64,000 bases of DNA from JAFGMQ01 sp036733345 (GTDB lineage Bacteria > Desulfobacterota > DSM-4660 > Desulfatiglandales > Desulfatiglandaceae): NCBI GenBank assembly GCA_036733345.1, contig DAINAR010000007.1:1-64000 (forward strand). Reading direction: 5' to 3'. The translations under genes and the position numbers were made by a program. The notes beneath the pieces are model-generated. The model saw only the letters and a program-made list of their open reading frames with translations. It ran no database searches and had not been told where the DNA came from. Of this stretch, positions 35,499-45,457 are shown in pieces; position 1 is the stretch's first letter; every line of letters starts with the position of its first letter.

Positions 35499-35987
35499 AT
35501 GAATATGGAGATCGAGCGTAAATTTTTAGTTGAAGGAGATTCCTGGCGTATCACCTCCAAAGGATTATTTTACCGGCAGGGATACCTTTCCTTGATCAAG
35601 GAACGTATCGTCCGGGTAAGAACCGTTGGGCAGAAAGGCTTTTTAACGATTAAAGGCCCTGCAAGGGGAATCTCACGGCTGGAATATGAATATGAAATCC
35701 CCCTTGAAGAGGCTGAGGGCATGCTTGAACACCTATGCGAACGACCTATTATCGAGAAGTACAGGCACAGGATTGAATACGATGGCATTATATGGGAGGT
35801 AGATGAGTTCCTTGGGGAAAATGCAGGTCTGATTCTTGCCGAAGTTGAACTTGAAGATGAAAAGGATATGCCGTCATTACCGGAATGGATCGGCAGGGAA
35901 GTCTCTTACGATCAAAGATATTTCAATGCGAATCTGGTCAAGGTGCCGTATAAGTATTGGGGACATATCAGCAATGCCGGGGATTAA
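35499..35987 (+). CDS. CYTH-domain protein (class IV cyclase/triphosphatase family)
   Basis: A 162-aa protein covering one CYTH domain. The diagnostic ExExK motif is MEIERKFLV at residues 3-11. Further charged strands follow (RVRTVGQKGFLTIKGP, RLEYEYEIP, EKYRHRIEYDG, AEVELEDE) and form the tunnel that binds triphosphate and metal. Bacterial stand-alone CYTH proteins of this size are usually inorganic triphosphatases rather than adenylate cyclases. The start is ATG 35,499 or 35,505. It follows gpgS by 53 bp and converges on glgC. Cytosolic. Confidence 0.88.
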   Translation: MNMEIERKFLVEGDSWRITSKGLFYRQGYLSLIKERIVRVRTVGQKGFLTIKGPARGISRLEYEYEIPLEEAEGMLEHLCERPIIEKYRHRIEYDGIIWEVDEFLGENAGLILAEVELEDEKDMPSLPEWIGREVSYDQRYFNANLVKVPYKYWGHISNAGD

Positions 35988-36000
35988 ACTCATGCCAGCC

Positions 36001-37278
36001 TCAGGGTGATTGAAAATCTTCTTTTGTAACGACAGTAATGCCTCTTGGTGTTACAGTAAAACGTTTTCGGTCTTTTCTGGGATTATACCCGATCTCAGTA
36101 CGGGGGGGGATATGTACTCCCTCTGCAAGGATAGCTTTTTTGATTCTGGAATAACCACCTATAACCACATTTTCCATTACGACCGATTCATCTATTTCTG
36201 ACCAGCTCTGGACAAAAACATTATATGACAGAACACTGTTTCGGACAAGGCCTCCGCTGATTATTGATCCGTGGGCTACAAGGGCATCAAGGGCACGCCC
36301 TGCTCTTGGTTCCTCGCCTGTCTCCTGTGCATAGATAGTCTTAACCGGAGGATATTGTCGTTGAAAGGTACGAATCGGCCAGTATTTCCCGTACATATTA
36401 AAAAACGGTTCTATTCCGGTCAGGTCCATATTGGCGTTCCAGTATGAATCCAGTGTCCCCACATCCCGCCAGTAGCCTGAATCACTCACGATGTTAATAT
36501 TACTTTCCCTGCTTAATCCGTCCCTGTCTGCGTATAATGCTACATCTTTTATCTTGTTTTCTCTGCGGTAGGGATAGGCCATAACGCGGTGGGTATCAAG
36601 AATATCCGGCAACAGATGTTTGCCGAAATCAGGCCTTGGGTCCTTTTTTAATAAATCCACCAGGACCTGTGTCTTGAAGATATAGATGCCCATGGAGGCC
36701 AGTATGCGGTCACTGTCTCCAGGTATTGTTTTGGGTTTATGGGGCTTTTCCTGAAAGCCTTTGACTTTAAAGCTTTCATCAACTTCAAGTATGCCGTATT
36801 CACTGGCCGTCTCTTTATCAAGCTCAATAACCGCAATAGTAACGTCCGCATTGCTGGCTTCATGATAAGCCTTAAAGATGGAATAGTCCATCTTGTAAAC
36901 ATGGTCTCCTGAAAGTATTAGTACATATTCCGGTGAATCCTGTTCAATCAAATAAAGATTCTGGCGGATGGAATCCGCAGTTCCCTGATACCATCTTTCG
37001 CCTGCCATCATCTGCGGCGGTGCGATTTTCATGTAGTGCCCAAGCGCCGGGCTGAAGATATTCCACCCTCCTTCAAGATGCTGCATCAAGGTCTGAGATT
37101 TATATTGAGGAAGAACGATGATTTTGTAAACTCCTGAATTTATGCAATTGGAAAGGGCCAGATCTATTAACAGGTATATTCCGCCGAATGGTATAGCAGG
37201 TTTTGAGCGATTTTTTGTAAGGGGCATCAGTCGTTCCCCTTTACCTCCTGCCATGATTACTGCCATTGTATTCTTCAT
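36001..37278 (-). CDS. glgC: Glucose-1-phosphate adenylyltransferase
   Basis: A 425-aa enzyme that makes ADP-glucose from ATP and glucose-1-phosphate, the committed step of glycogen synthesis. The N-terminal nucleotide-binding loop is MAGGKGERLMPLT near residue 10, preceding KPAIPFGG. The catalytic LSGDHVYKMD (metal Asp) lies near residue 132. The C-terminal left-handed beta-helix from about residue 310 includes ALVAHGSIISGG and VIGGYSRIKKAI. AAAGGAG lies upstream of ATG 37,278. It is the last gene of the - strand block after rpoD. Regulation by sugar phosphates is likely for the family but is not shown here. Confidence 0.95.
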   Translation of the reverse strand: MKNTMAVIMAGGKGERLMPLTKNRSKPAIPFGGIYLLIDLALSNCINSGVYKIIVLPQYKSQTLMQHLEGGWNIFSPALGHYMKIAPPQMMAGERWYQGTADSIRQNLYLIEQDSPEYVLILSGDHVYKMDYSIFKAYHEASNADVTIAVIELDKETASEYGILEVDESFKVKGFQEKPHKPKTIPGDSDRILASMGIYIFKTQVLVDLLKKDPRPDFGKHLLPDILDTHRVMAYPYRRENKIKDVALYADRDGLSRESNINIVSDSGYWRDVGTLDSYWNANMDLTGIEPFFNMYGKYWPIRTFQRQYPPVKTIYAQETGEEPRAGRALDALVAHGSIISGGLVRNSVLSYNVFVQSWSEIDESVVMENVVIGGYSRIKKAILAEGVHIPPRTEIGYNPRKDRKRFTVTPRGITVVTKEDFQSP

Positions 37279-37398
37279 CCAGAAATATCTCCTTTTAACT
37301 GGTTAGCACTGTTCCGCTTTTTAAGGCTTTAATGTGTGTAACCCTTATATCGATTTTATCAAAAAACGCTTCCTGTGAATCCTCAGATCAAATGGCTG

Positions 37399-39171
37399 CT
37401 ACATATTTTCTACAAAACTCTTAAGCTTTTTACTCCGGCTTGCATGTCTGAGCTTCCTTAGGGCCTTTGCCTCTATCTGCCTGATACGCTCTCTTGTGAC
37501 ACTGAAATCTCGGCCCACTTCTTCAAGTGTATGGTCAGCTTTTTCACCAATGCCAAATCTCATTCTAAGTACTTTTTCTTCTCTCGGGGTCAGTGTCCTG
37601 AGTACTCTCCTTGTCTGTTCGGCCAATCCAAAGTTGACAACCGCATCTCCCGGGGAAAGAACTTTCTTGTCCTCTATAAAATCGCCGAGATGGCTATCCT
37701 CTTCTTCCCCTATAGGAGTTTCAAGAGAAATAGGCTCCTTGGCAATCTTCAATACCTTTCTAACCTTATCCAGCGGAAATTCCATTTTTTCAGCAATTTC
37801 TTCAGGGCTTGGCTCACGGCCGTGTTCCTGAACGAGATACCTTGATGTCCTGATAAGCTTATTAATTGTTTCAATCATATGCACTGGAATACGGATGGTC
37901 CTTGCCTGATCTGCAATAGCCCTTGTAATTGCCTGTCTGATCCACCAGGTTGCATATGTGCTGAATTTATATCCCCGCTGGTATTCAAATTTATCAACTG
38001 CCTTCATAAGACCGATATTGCCCTCCTGAATAAGGTCAAGAAACTGCAGGCCTCTGTTGGTATATTTCTTTGCAATACTGACAACCAGTCTAAGATTTGC
38101 CTGTATAAGATCGGATTTGGCCTTTTTTGCCTTTTCAAGATTTGCCTTCACTCCCTTAAGTGTCGCTTTAAGTTGTCGGGAATGCATGCCTGTCTGTTCT
38201 TTATACTGCTTGATAATTTTTTGAGCATTAGCCAGTTTTAACTTCAATTCTAAAAGATCCTTTTTTGTCAAGTCGATTGGTTGAATTATATCATCATCAG
38301 CAATGGAATCTGATATCTTGGCAAAACACTTCTTTAAATAGGAAATTGGTTTTCCTCCTGCCTGCAGCATACACTCGGTAATATGTCTTTCCGATTCTTC
38401 AATCGTTGCCACAACATCATCGAACCTTTCGACCATAAGTTGGATCTGTCTCTTTTCCAGCTTGAAAGTATTGGCAAGGCTGCTGATTTGTTTTAGATTC
38501 TTTTTTATATTAGTCTCATATTTTTTCTTTTTTTCTTCAGTACAGTTGCCTTTTGATATCTCTTTTCTTTTAATGCGGATTTCTTCATTCAAACCGTTGA
38601 TTTCATCTATCAATTTTATAAGAGAGTCTTTTCTTTCGCTCAACTGCATATAGTTGCTTTCATCGTCATCCAGATCATTGATCACATCTTTTAATTTGAT
38701 TTTTCCATCCTTTACCTTTTGCCCCAGATCAACTAAATGATCTACACCCACTGAACAATGCAGACACGCATTCAGGGCATCCTGCTCGCCTGCTTCGATC
38801 TTTTTAGCAATTTCCACCTCGCCATCCCTTGAGAGCAATGCAATACTGCCCATCTCCTTCAGATACATCTTTACCGGATCAGCAATTCGTGACGGTGTGT
38901 CTGAAATATCCAACTGATCGGTATCCAGATCTTCGAGTTTTGTTTCCGCTTCATCATTGCCCTGAGCTTTTTCAATCTTATTTTTAGATGCCTCATCTAT
39001 AACCATGATATCCAGATCCTGAAACATCATCATTAGATCATCAGTTTGCTCTTCAGATGAAATCATCTCTTCTGATAAATCATCGTTCAGTTCTTCAAAG
39101 GTGATATAGCCTTTATCTTTGCCGATATCAATTAATCGCTTCAAGTTTACCATGTCATTGTTTTTGCTCAT
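37399..39171 (-). CDS. rpoD: RNA polymerase primary sigma factor RpoD
   Basis: A 590-aa housekeeping sigma-70. The order is region 1.1 (residues 1-80, LKRLIDIGKDKGYITFEEL), region 1.2 (DPVKMYLKEMGSIALLSR), a long non-conserved acidic/Lys-rich insert (about 170-330), region 2 (DLIQEGNIGLMKAVDKFEYQ and YATWWIRQAITRAIADQAR), region 3 (ETINKLIRTSRYLVQEHGR) and region 4.2 (TLEEVGRDFSVTRERIRQIE). GGGAGG precedes ATG 39,171 by seven bases. It follows dnaG by 111 bp, the common dnaG-rpoD arrangement of the macromolecular-synthesis operon. Confidence 0.97.
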   Translation of the reverse strand: MSKNNDMVNLKRLIDIGKDKGYITFEELNDDLSEEMISSEEQTDDLMMMFQDLDIMVIDEASKNKIEKAQGNDEAETKLEDLDTDQLDISDTPSRIADPVKMYLKEMGSIALLSRDGEVEIAKKIEAGEQDALNACLHCSVGVDHLVDLGQKVKDGKIKLKDVINDLDDDESNYMQLSERKDSLIKLIDEINGLNEEIRIKRKEISKGNCTEEKKKKYETNIKKNLKQISSLANTFKLEKRQIQLMVERFDDVVATIEESERHITECMLQAGGKPISYLKKCFAKISDSIADDDIIQPIDLTKKDLLELKLKLANAQKIIKQYKEQTGMHSRQLKATLKGVKANLEKAKKAKSDLIQANLRLVVSIAKKYTNRGLQFLDLIQEGNIGLMKAVDKFEYQRGYKFSTYATWWIRQAITRAIADQARTIRIPVHMIETINKLIRTSRYLVQEHGREPSPEEIAEKMEFPLDKVRKVLKIAKEPISLETPIGEEEDSHLGDFIEDKKVLSPGDAVVNFGLAEQTRRVLRTLTPREEKVLRMRFGIGEKADHTLEEVGRDFSVTRERIRQIEAKALRKLRHASRSKKLKSFVENM

Positions 39172-39282
39172 GTTTTACCCTCCCGGAAGCCTATGATAAA
39201 AAGAGTATTCAGATTTTTGTGCTCACCTTTACCGCATCGTTCCAAAACCGAAAACCGTTTAATCACCGCTTGCTAAATAGGT

Positions 39283-41043
39283 CTATTTATTTAATAAATG
39301 ATTGTTTTTCAGTCTTTTTAATTTCAGAAGTTCATTATAAGCCTCGGCATCCCCTTTTACCTTTTTGAACGATGCCAGAAATTTTTTTTGAGATGCTTTT
39401 ACTTCAAACTCTTCAATAGCCTGATCAACTTCATTTTCTGAATAAAAAGAAGGTTCTGACAGTGCTTCTCGAAATTGAATTCTGGCAAATTCACTCTTAA
39501 GGCTTTCCTCTAAATTTTCACAGGAATTTATGCCCTCCTGTTTATACCTTTCAAATATAGTATCAACAATTTCCATAATCACCGGGTCAGAAATAAGTGT
39601 TTTGCATTCAATGTCAATAATGCTTGGGATGGTATGCGGATGATGTACCAGTAAATTCAGAAGCTGAATATCGCTGATATTTTTTTCCCTTTTTGAGACT
39701 TTCAGTCTTTCTCTGTGCATTAAACCACTGCCAATTAACTTTTTTGACGGGTTATTTTTAAAGGCCTTCATTTCAGATAACATTACTTCTTCGCCTATTC
39801 CCAGCCTTTCTGATACTCTTCGTACGTATAAAGCCCTCTGAGTGTGAGTGTTCAGATCTGATATGGTCGGGATTATCTCCTTTAATATGCGGGCCTTAGT
39901 TTCGATATCCAAATTCTCTTGTGTCAATTTTTGATCCAGATAATAGTCAAGAATTGGAGACGCCTGATCCAGCAACTCCAGGAACTTGGTCAATCCATTG
40001 GCATTCACAAAGGTGTCCGGGTCATGTCCATCGGGCAAAATGACGACCTTTGCGGAGAGACCTTCATTTGAGAAAACCGGCAAACTCCTCAGTGCGGCTT
40101 TTTTCCCTGCTTTATCAGAATCGAATACCACAACAGCTTCATTTGCATAACCTTTGAGTTTCCGGACGTGTTTGTTAGTGAGAGCTGTCCCGAGGGTTGC
40201 CACTACTTCTTTCAGGCCATGGTTTATTAGAGCCAGGCAATCCATATAGCCTTCCACAATAACAGCCCTGTTTTTTTCTCTGATAGCTTGGAAAGAAGAA
40301 TTAAGGCCATAAAGAAATTCTCCCTTGCGAAACAGAGGAGTTTCAGGGGTGTTCAGATATTTCGGCAAAGAATTGTCCAGAACTCTGCCGCCAAAACCTA
40401 CTATCTTCTGCCCTTGATCAAGAATAGGAAATATAATTCTTCCCCTGAACCGGTCATAATATCCGCCTCTGTCACTTGGAATTATTACCCCTGACTGAAC
40501 AGCCATATCCAAATCAATTTGTTTGCGCCTTAGAAAACCAGTCAATCCGTCCCATTTATCAGGGGCAAACCCCAGGCGGAATTCAGCAATAACATCCGAA
40601 GATAAAGCCCTCTTTTTAAGGTAATCCATGCCTGGACTCCCTTTAACGGAATTTTTCAATCCATCCTGGAAATATTCAGCAGCCTTTTCGTTTATATTAA
40701 AAAGTTCTTTTCTCCGGATCGCTTTTTTATCTAATTCTAAGCCAGAAAAATCCTGACTAATCTGTATATTATATCTTTCTGCCAAATCCCTTAATGCTTC
40801 AGGAAATGTGGAACCATGATATTCCATCCAGAAGGAAAACACATCCCCGCCCTTTTTGCATCCGAAACAGTGAAATGTTTGTCTTTCCTGGTTGACTGTA
40901 AAGGAAGGATCTTTTTCAGAATGAAAAGGGCAAAGCCCTAAATAGTTTTTGCCCGCTTTTTTGAGCTGTACAACCTGTCCGATAATCTCAACGATATCTG
41001 CAGCCCTTTTAATTTCTTCTTTTGCTGATTGAAAGGAAACCAT
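39283..41043 (-). CDS. dnaG: DNA primase DnaG
   Basis: A 586-aa primase that makes RNA primers for replication. The N-terminal CHC2 zinc finger is seen as LCPFHSEKDPSF and FHCFGCKKGGD (about residues 36-65). The TOPRIM domain (about 255-340) contains AVIVEGYMDCLAL and VVVFDSDKAGKKA with the catalytic acidic residues. The C-terminal helicase-binding domain is present (LLNLLVHHPHTIPSII onward) and divergent. ATG 41,043 has no clear Shine-Dalgarno site. rpoD follows. A 525-bp repeat-containing gap separates it from mutS2 upstream. Confidence 0.96.
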   Translation of the reverse strand: MVSFQSAKEEIKRAADIVEIIGQVVQLKKAGKNYLGLCPFHSEKDPSFTVNQERQTFHCFGCKKGGDVFSFWMEYHGSTFPEALRDLAERYNIQISQDFSGLELDKKAIRRKELFNINEKAAEYFQDGLKNSVKGSPGMDYLKKRALSSDVIAEFRLGFAPDKWDGLTGFLRRKQIDLDMAVQSGVIIPSDRGGYYDRFRGRIIFPILDQGQKIVGFGGRVLDNSLPKYLNTPETPLFRKGEFLYGLNSSFQAIREKNRAVIVEGYMDCLALINHGLKEVVATLGTALTNKHVRKLKGYANEAVVVFDSDKAGKKAALRSLPVFSNEGLSAKVVILPDGHDPDTFVNANGLTKFLELLDQASPILDYYLDQKLTQENLDIETKARILKEIIPTISDLNTHTQRALYVRRVSERLGIGEEVMLSEMKAFKNNPSKKLIGSGLMHRERLKVSKREKNISDIQLLNLLVHHPHTIPSIIDIECKTLISDPVIMEIVDTIFERYKQEGINSCENLEESLKSEFARIQFREALSEPSFYSENEVDQAIEEFEVKASQKKFLASFKKVKGDAEAYNELLKLKRLKNNHLLNK

Positions 41044-41569
41044 ATTTTCAAGAGATGTTACAGGTTATTTTATCTTTACCGTTCCTTGTTACAAGTTTTT
41101 TATATTTATAAGCCGCCGTTCGAAAGGCGTACGGCCATGGGAAAAAATAAAATGCTAATTCCATCCTTTATGCCTGATTTCTGTGCTGAAATAATAAACG
41201 GATTAATTTTGATATACTCGTAAAAAGCTAACTTATGCCTCTTTGAGGCAGCCTATGAACAACGAAGCATGTCAAAAAACAAGTTAAGCGTTAAATATTT
41301 CATATAGTTATAATGCCATCGCTTCATATAATTTAAAACGACTTCGTTGGAAGTCGTCACCCCGGCCCCGCGTCAAGCTCGGGACAGGCTGGAGTTTATC
41401 CGCCAGTTTTTGTGGCGGATTTATCCCGCATTTGATTCGGGGCCGTTGTGACGAAAAATTGTACTTTTTGGCTTTTTGCGATTTCATCAATTTTAATTTC
41501 ACGAATTTAAATTAGCCTGTCTATTAAAAATATAATTAATTTTTCTGATTACAAGTGGCAAAGTAAATT
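41044..41569. other. Intergenic region between mutS2 and dnaG with a family B repeat
   Basis: 525 bp on the - strand transcription path. It carries a family B element (41,355-41,453) and AT-rich flanks. The part nearest dnaG (41,044-41,300) should hold a promoter for dnaG-rpoD, but no clear pair of boxes is evident. Small open frames here are not protein-like. Confidence 0.5.
41355..41453 (+). repeat. Inverted-repeat element family B, copy 3
   Basis: A 99-bp element with ends CGTCACCCCGGCCCC (41,355-41,369) and GGGGCCGTTGTGACG (41,439-41,453). The interior shares CGCGTCAAGCTCGGGA with copy 1 and contains a TCCGCCA/TGGCGGA hairpin (about 41,399-41,419). It is shorter than copies 1 and 2, with fewer internal units. 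It lies in a housekeeping intergenic region without a nearby transposase. Confidence 0.75.
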
Positions 41570-43951
41570 TTATGTCAACTCTATGAGGGTTATTGCTTCT
41601 CCACCCAATCTTGGATCCGCGCCTGACATATTTTTGATGAATGGAACATTTCGTAAATGATCTCGGATCGCCTTGCGCAGCGTGCCTGTGCCAAATCCAT
41701 GAATAATCTTTAATGTTAATTCGCCTTCAATTAAGGCGCGATTAATTGATTGATCGATAAGAGCAAGGGCGTCATCAACCCTATAACCAATCACATTCAG
41801 CTCCTTTACTGTAGGGGCTTCAATATCCCATGATATTAAACTGCTCCTTACGTCAGGATCAGAATTTGCCATATCTTCAATTAGTTCCAAGTCTTGAAGC
41901 TGCACCAGTATTTTAACATTTCCAAACATTACAAGCACTTTTTCTCCGGTATGGTCTATTGACTGAATGATCCCTTTCTGATCAAGTTTTTTATGGTAAA
42001 CTGACCGGCCGTTTTCAAATTCTTTTGCATCAGCCGGTAGCTTTTCGTTAGATTCAGATGAAAAATGGTCCTTTAATTTAGTGCTTACCTCAACTATTTC
42101 ATCACTTATACGAGCCTGAACAGAATGCTTGTCTTTTTTTAGAAGGTTAATAGCATGTTTCAATTCATTTTTTGCATTATTTATTACTGCATCTGCTTCC
42201 ATTCTCATCTCTTCAAACAAGGCCTTTTTCTCAGTCTCAAGAGTTATTATTCTATCTGAAAGCCTTTCTTCGGCTGAATGATACTTTAACTTCTCATTTT
42301 CAGCCTCGGATTTTTTCCGTTCAGCCTCATCTATAAGCTTATTCATTTTATCAATAAGCTGATTCAAGTGAATTTCATCCTTATCTAAATAAGTGGTTGC
42401 CCGTTCGATGATACCGGGATGAATTCCAATCTCTTCGGCTATTTCCAGGGCATGGCTTACTCCCGGCGATCCGTATTGAATTTTAAAGGTTGGGCGATTG
42501 TTTTTGCCATCAAACTCAACTGCCGCATTTACCGTTTTCTGGTTTAAAAGGCCATAATTTTTCAGCCTGTTAAAATGAGTTGACACCGCCACCAATGATC
42601 CCTTCCGGGACAGAAAATCAAGAATGGCCATTGCAAGGGCTACACCTTCATCCGGGTCTGTTCCTATCCCGGGCTCATCAATAATGATAAGGCTCCTCTG
42701 GTCTGCGTTCTGAATTATGTAATTCAGGTGTTCCAGGTGAGCTGAGAATGTGCTAAGACCCGACTCAATATCCTGATCGTCTCCGATATCCGCCATTATC
42801 TTGCTGAATACGGGCAAACGACTCCCTTCCTCGGCAGGTATATGAATTCCGGACTGAACCATTAGAGAAATCAGTCCAAGCGTTTTCAATGCGACAGTTT
42901 TTCCTCCTCTGTTAGGACCTGATATAATTAGAATATTTCTCTTGTTATCTAAAAATATGTCCACAGGCACAGGGAGATCTGTTTTATTGCCGCGCCTCTT
43001 TTTATCAAGGGCAAGGGCCATAAGAATAGCATTCCTTGCTCTTTTTAATTCAACTCCGCAATTTTCTTGTATTTCAGGCAATATGCACTGAAGATTTTCA
43101 CTGAATTTTGCTCTGGCGTATAATCCATCCAGTCTGCTGATTATTGACTGAGAGTATTCCAGATTGACTGCTGAATCCCTCACAGCATCCGTTAAGGCGA
43201 CTAATATCCTGTGTTCCTCCTCTTTTTCTTCCTGCAGTAATTCAGCAAGCCGATTATTATCCCTCAAAACTTCGACCGGTTCAAGAAAGCATGTTACTTT
43301 TGTTTGAGAATAGCCATGAATAATACCTTCAATGCCCGTACAATGGTCGGTTCTTAAGGCGATTACATATCTCCCGTCTCTTACGGTAACCAGGTGATCC
43401 TGGTTATCGCGTGATATGCTTTTCGATTTTTGAAGACTTTCAAGTTTTTTTTGAATATCTGACCTGTACGAGGTCTTTTGACGTCTGAGCCTTTTCAGGG
43501 CAGGACTGGCTGAGTCTTTGATCTCACCATATGATGTAATTGCCTTACTTATAAGCCTGGAGAGATCCTCAGAGTCAGGCATTTCCGATGTTAGGTCATA
43601 TACCCTGGGACACAATTCATGATTCGATGCAAGAAAGCCTTTTATTTGATGACATGTTTTTGACAGCATGAAAACACTTAATAATTCATTTGTTTCCAGG
43701 CAGGAACCCTCAGTTCTGGTTTTTACAAGTAAAGGAACAATATCGGTAAGATCCGAAAAAGATAAAAACCCCTTCACTTTAAGAAGGAGCCTCATCTCCG
43801 AAACCAGCCTTAACTCATTATCAATATTTTTTAAGTTTTTCGAAGGTTTGAGGGACAGACAATCTGATTTGCCCAGTTCACATGAGGCATAATGGGATAA
43901 GACATCTAACAGATCATAATATCCCAGAACCTGATACGTATGTTCAATCAT
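41570..43951 (-). CDS. mutS2: MutS2-family endonuclease/ATPase
   Basis: A 793-aa protein of the MutS2 family, which acts in suppressing recombination or in ribosome rescue rather than in mismatch repair. The N-terminal clamp/lever helices lack the mismatch-binding domain. The ATPase core has the Walker A IISGPNRGGKTVALKTLG (Arg where most have Thr) near residue 335, Walker B LIIIDEPGIGTDPDEG and the signature loop between. A coiled coil rich in Glu/Lys follows (about 510-620). The C-terminal Smr nuclease domain has LKIIHGFGTGTLRKAIRDHL. ATG 43,951 is preferred over TTG 43,969. It follows yqeY on the same strand. Confidence 0.95.
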   Translation of the reverse strand: MIEHTYQVLGYYDLLDVLSHYASCELGKSDCLSLKPSKNLKNIDNELRLVSEMRLLLKVKGFLSFSDLTDIVPLLVKTRTEGSCLETNELLSVFMLSKTCHQIKGFLASNHELCPRVYDLTSEMPDSEDLSRLISKAITSYGEIKDSASPALKRLRRQKTSYRSDIQKKLESLQKSKSISRDNQDHLVTVRDGRYVIALRTDHCTGIEGIIHGYSQTKVTCFLEPVEVLRDNNRLAELLQEEKEEEHRILVALTDAVRDSAVNLEYSQSIISRLDGLYARAKFSENLQCILPEIQENCGVELKRARNAILMALALDKKRRGNKTDLPVPVDIFLDNKRNILIISGPNRGGKTVALKTLGLISLMVQSGIHIPAEEGSRLPVFSKIMADIGDDQDIESGLSTFSAHLEHLNYIIQNADQRSLIIIDEPGIGTDPDEGVALAMAILDFLSRKGSLVAVSTHFNRLKNYGLLNQKTVNAAVEFDGKNNRPTFKIQYGSPGVSHALEIAEEIGIHPGIIERATTYLDKDEIHLNQLIDKMNKLIDEAERKKSEAENEKLKYHSAEERLSDRIITLETEKKALFEEMRMEADAVINNAKNELKHAINLLKKDKHSVQARISDEIVEVSTKLKDHFSSESNEKLPADAKEFENGRSVYHKKLDQKGIIQSIDHTGEKVLVMFGNVKILVQLQDLELIEDMANSDPDVRSSLISWDIEAPTVKELNVIGYRVDDALALIDQSINRALIEGELTLKIIHGFGTGTLRKAIRDHLRNVPFIKNMSGADPRLGGEAITLIELT

Positions 43952-44004
43952 GCAGGCTCTATTGATCAAATGCAGATTTTAATATTTGGAAATCGACGGT
44001 CATT

Positions 44005-44457
44005 TCATTTGTCAACCGTCAAAATCTTTTTTGCTATCCGGCTAATTTCTTTTCCCTGTGCTTTTCCTGTCATCCTGGCCATAGCTTCACCCATTACTTT
44101 TCCAAGGTCCTTGAGCCCTTTAGCCGAAATTTCTGAAATTATTTCGCTTAATGTTTTCTCTATCTCTTCTTCTGTCAGCTGCTTTGGCATATATGTGTAA
44201 TATATTGCAATCTCCTGATCTTCCTTTCTGGCCAGTTCCTCACGACCGCCTTTTCTGAACTCCTCTGCAGCTTCACGGCCCTTTCTGATCATGGTGGAGA
44301 TGACAGCCTGAATTTCGTCTTCTTTTAAATCACGCCTCTTTTCGACCTGCATATTTTTAATCGCAGTTTTCAGCATTCTCAGGCATGAAAGGCGGATGGT
44401 ATCATTCTGCTTTAAGGCATTTTTGAGATCTTCATTTATCTGTTTATTTAATGACAT
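44005..44457 (-). CDS. yqeY: GatB/YqeY-domain protein
   Basis: A 150-aa protein covering one YqeY domain (about residues 5-148), homologous to the tRNA-interacting tail of GatB. It begins MSLNKQINEDLKNALK from ATG 44,457, the usual family start; an in-frame TTG at 44,499 adds 14 residues without support. Typical motifs are LSCLRMLKTAIKN and YTYMPKQLTEEEIE. Its precise role is unknown; it may act on tRNA or amidation of tRNA-bound Glu. It often lies near dnaG-rpoD, as here, and next to mutS2 53 bp downstream. Confidence 0.92.
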   Translation of the reverse strand: MSLNKQINEDLKNALKQNDTIRLSCLRMLKTAIKNMQVEKRRDLKEDEIQAVISTMIRKGREAAEEFRKGGREELARKEDQEIAIYYTYMPKQLTEEEIEKTLSEIISEISAKGLKDLGKVMGEAMARMTGKAQGKEISRIAKKILTVDK

Positions 44458-44718
44458 GGCTCTATCGGTAAAAGAAAGTAGGTTAATAATTTCTAACAAG
44501 GATAATCTATAAAATTAAACTTTCAGTTTGCTCATATTTATTCAGTTTGTCAATTGTAAAATGTTATTTAATTTCAAAAATATTTTTGATGCAGGGAGTT
44601 TCAAAAAATTAGTTTTTCATAATATATCTTCGCCAAAAAAATGGCTTCACTAAAGAAAAAACTTAAAACGCAATGAGGGAAGCTTACTGACAACCGCTTT
44701 AGAAGTTTTTTCATAAGG

Positions 44719-45444
44719 CTATGACCTGCATACCTTTATGGCTTCTTCAAGATTTAAGTTGCCTTCATATAGAGCCCTTCCCGTTATCATCCCGATAACA
44801 CCGTCTTCTGAAAGCGTTAGAACATCTAAGACATCTGAAATGCCCGAAATTCCCCCGGAGGCTATAACCGGGATTTTAACAGCCCTTGCCAGGGCTCTTG
44901 TAGCCTCTATGTTGGGGCCTGTCCTCATCCCGTCTCTGGTGATGTCGGTGTAGATAATTGCTGAGGCCTCCATCTCTTCAAAACGCTTTGCCAGTTCAGA
45001 TGCGGTTAATTTAATATCCTCTGTCCACCCTTCAACAGAAACATAATCCTTTCTGGCATCTATACCGATGATTATTTTCATGGGGAATGCTTTACATGCC
45101 TGTCTCACAAACTCAGGATCTTTATAAGCAACTGTTCCAAGTATGACATAATGAATTCCCAGATCAAAATAGCTTTCCAGGGTCGACATATCCCGTATTC
45201 CGCCACCAAGCTCAATCGGGATTGATACCGAAGCTGTGATTCGTTTTATCACATCTTTATTCACTGCTCTGCCGGAAATTGCCCCGTCCAGATCTACCAG
45301 ATGAAGTCGTTCTGCTCCCATTTTGAACCACTTCATTGCCATTTCCTCAGGGACATCTGAGAAGATTGTTTCATCTTCCATGCGTCCCTGCTTCAGTCTG
45401 ACACACCGTTTTCCCTTGATGTCAATTGCTGGAATTATTAACAA
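44719..45444 (-). CDS. hisA: HisA, ProFAR isomerase
   Basis: A 241-aa TIM-barrel enzyme that isomerises ProFAR to PRFAR in histidine synthesis. IIPAIDIKGKRCVRL gives the N-terminal catalytic Asp. Two phosphate-binding loops are seen, IELGGGIRD near residue 78 and IASGGISG near residue 170. The start TTG 45,444 yields the standard MLIIPAIDIKG and has GAGAGG upstream. A longer frame from 45,486 would run into the upstream lipoprotein gene. It lies 13 bases after that gene and downstream of hisB, so it is part of the hisB-lipoprotein-hisA unit. Confidence 0.95.
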   Translation of the reverse strand: MLIIPAIDIKGKRCVRLKQGRMEDETIFSDVPEEMAMKWFKMGAERLHLVDLDGAISGRAVNKDVIKRITASVSIPIELGGGIRDMSTLESYFDLGIHYVILGTVAYKDPEFVRQACKAFPMKIIIGIDARKDYVSVEGWTEDIKLTASELAKRFEEMEASAIIYTDITRDGMRTGPNIEATRALARAVKIPVIASGGISGISDVLDVLTLSEDGVIGMITGRALYEGNLNLEEAIKVCRS

Positions 45445-45457
45445 ACTGCAAATCCTC

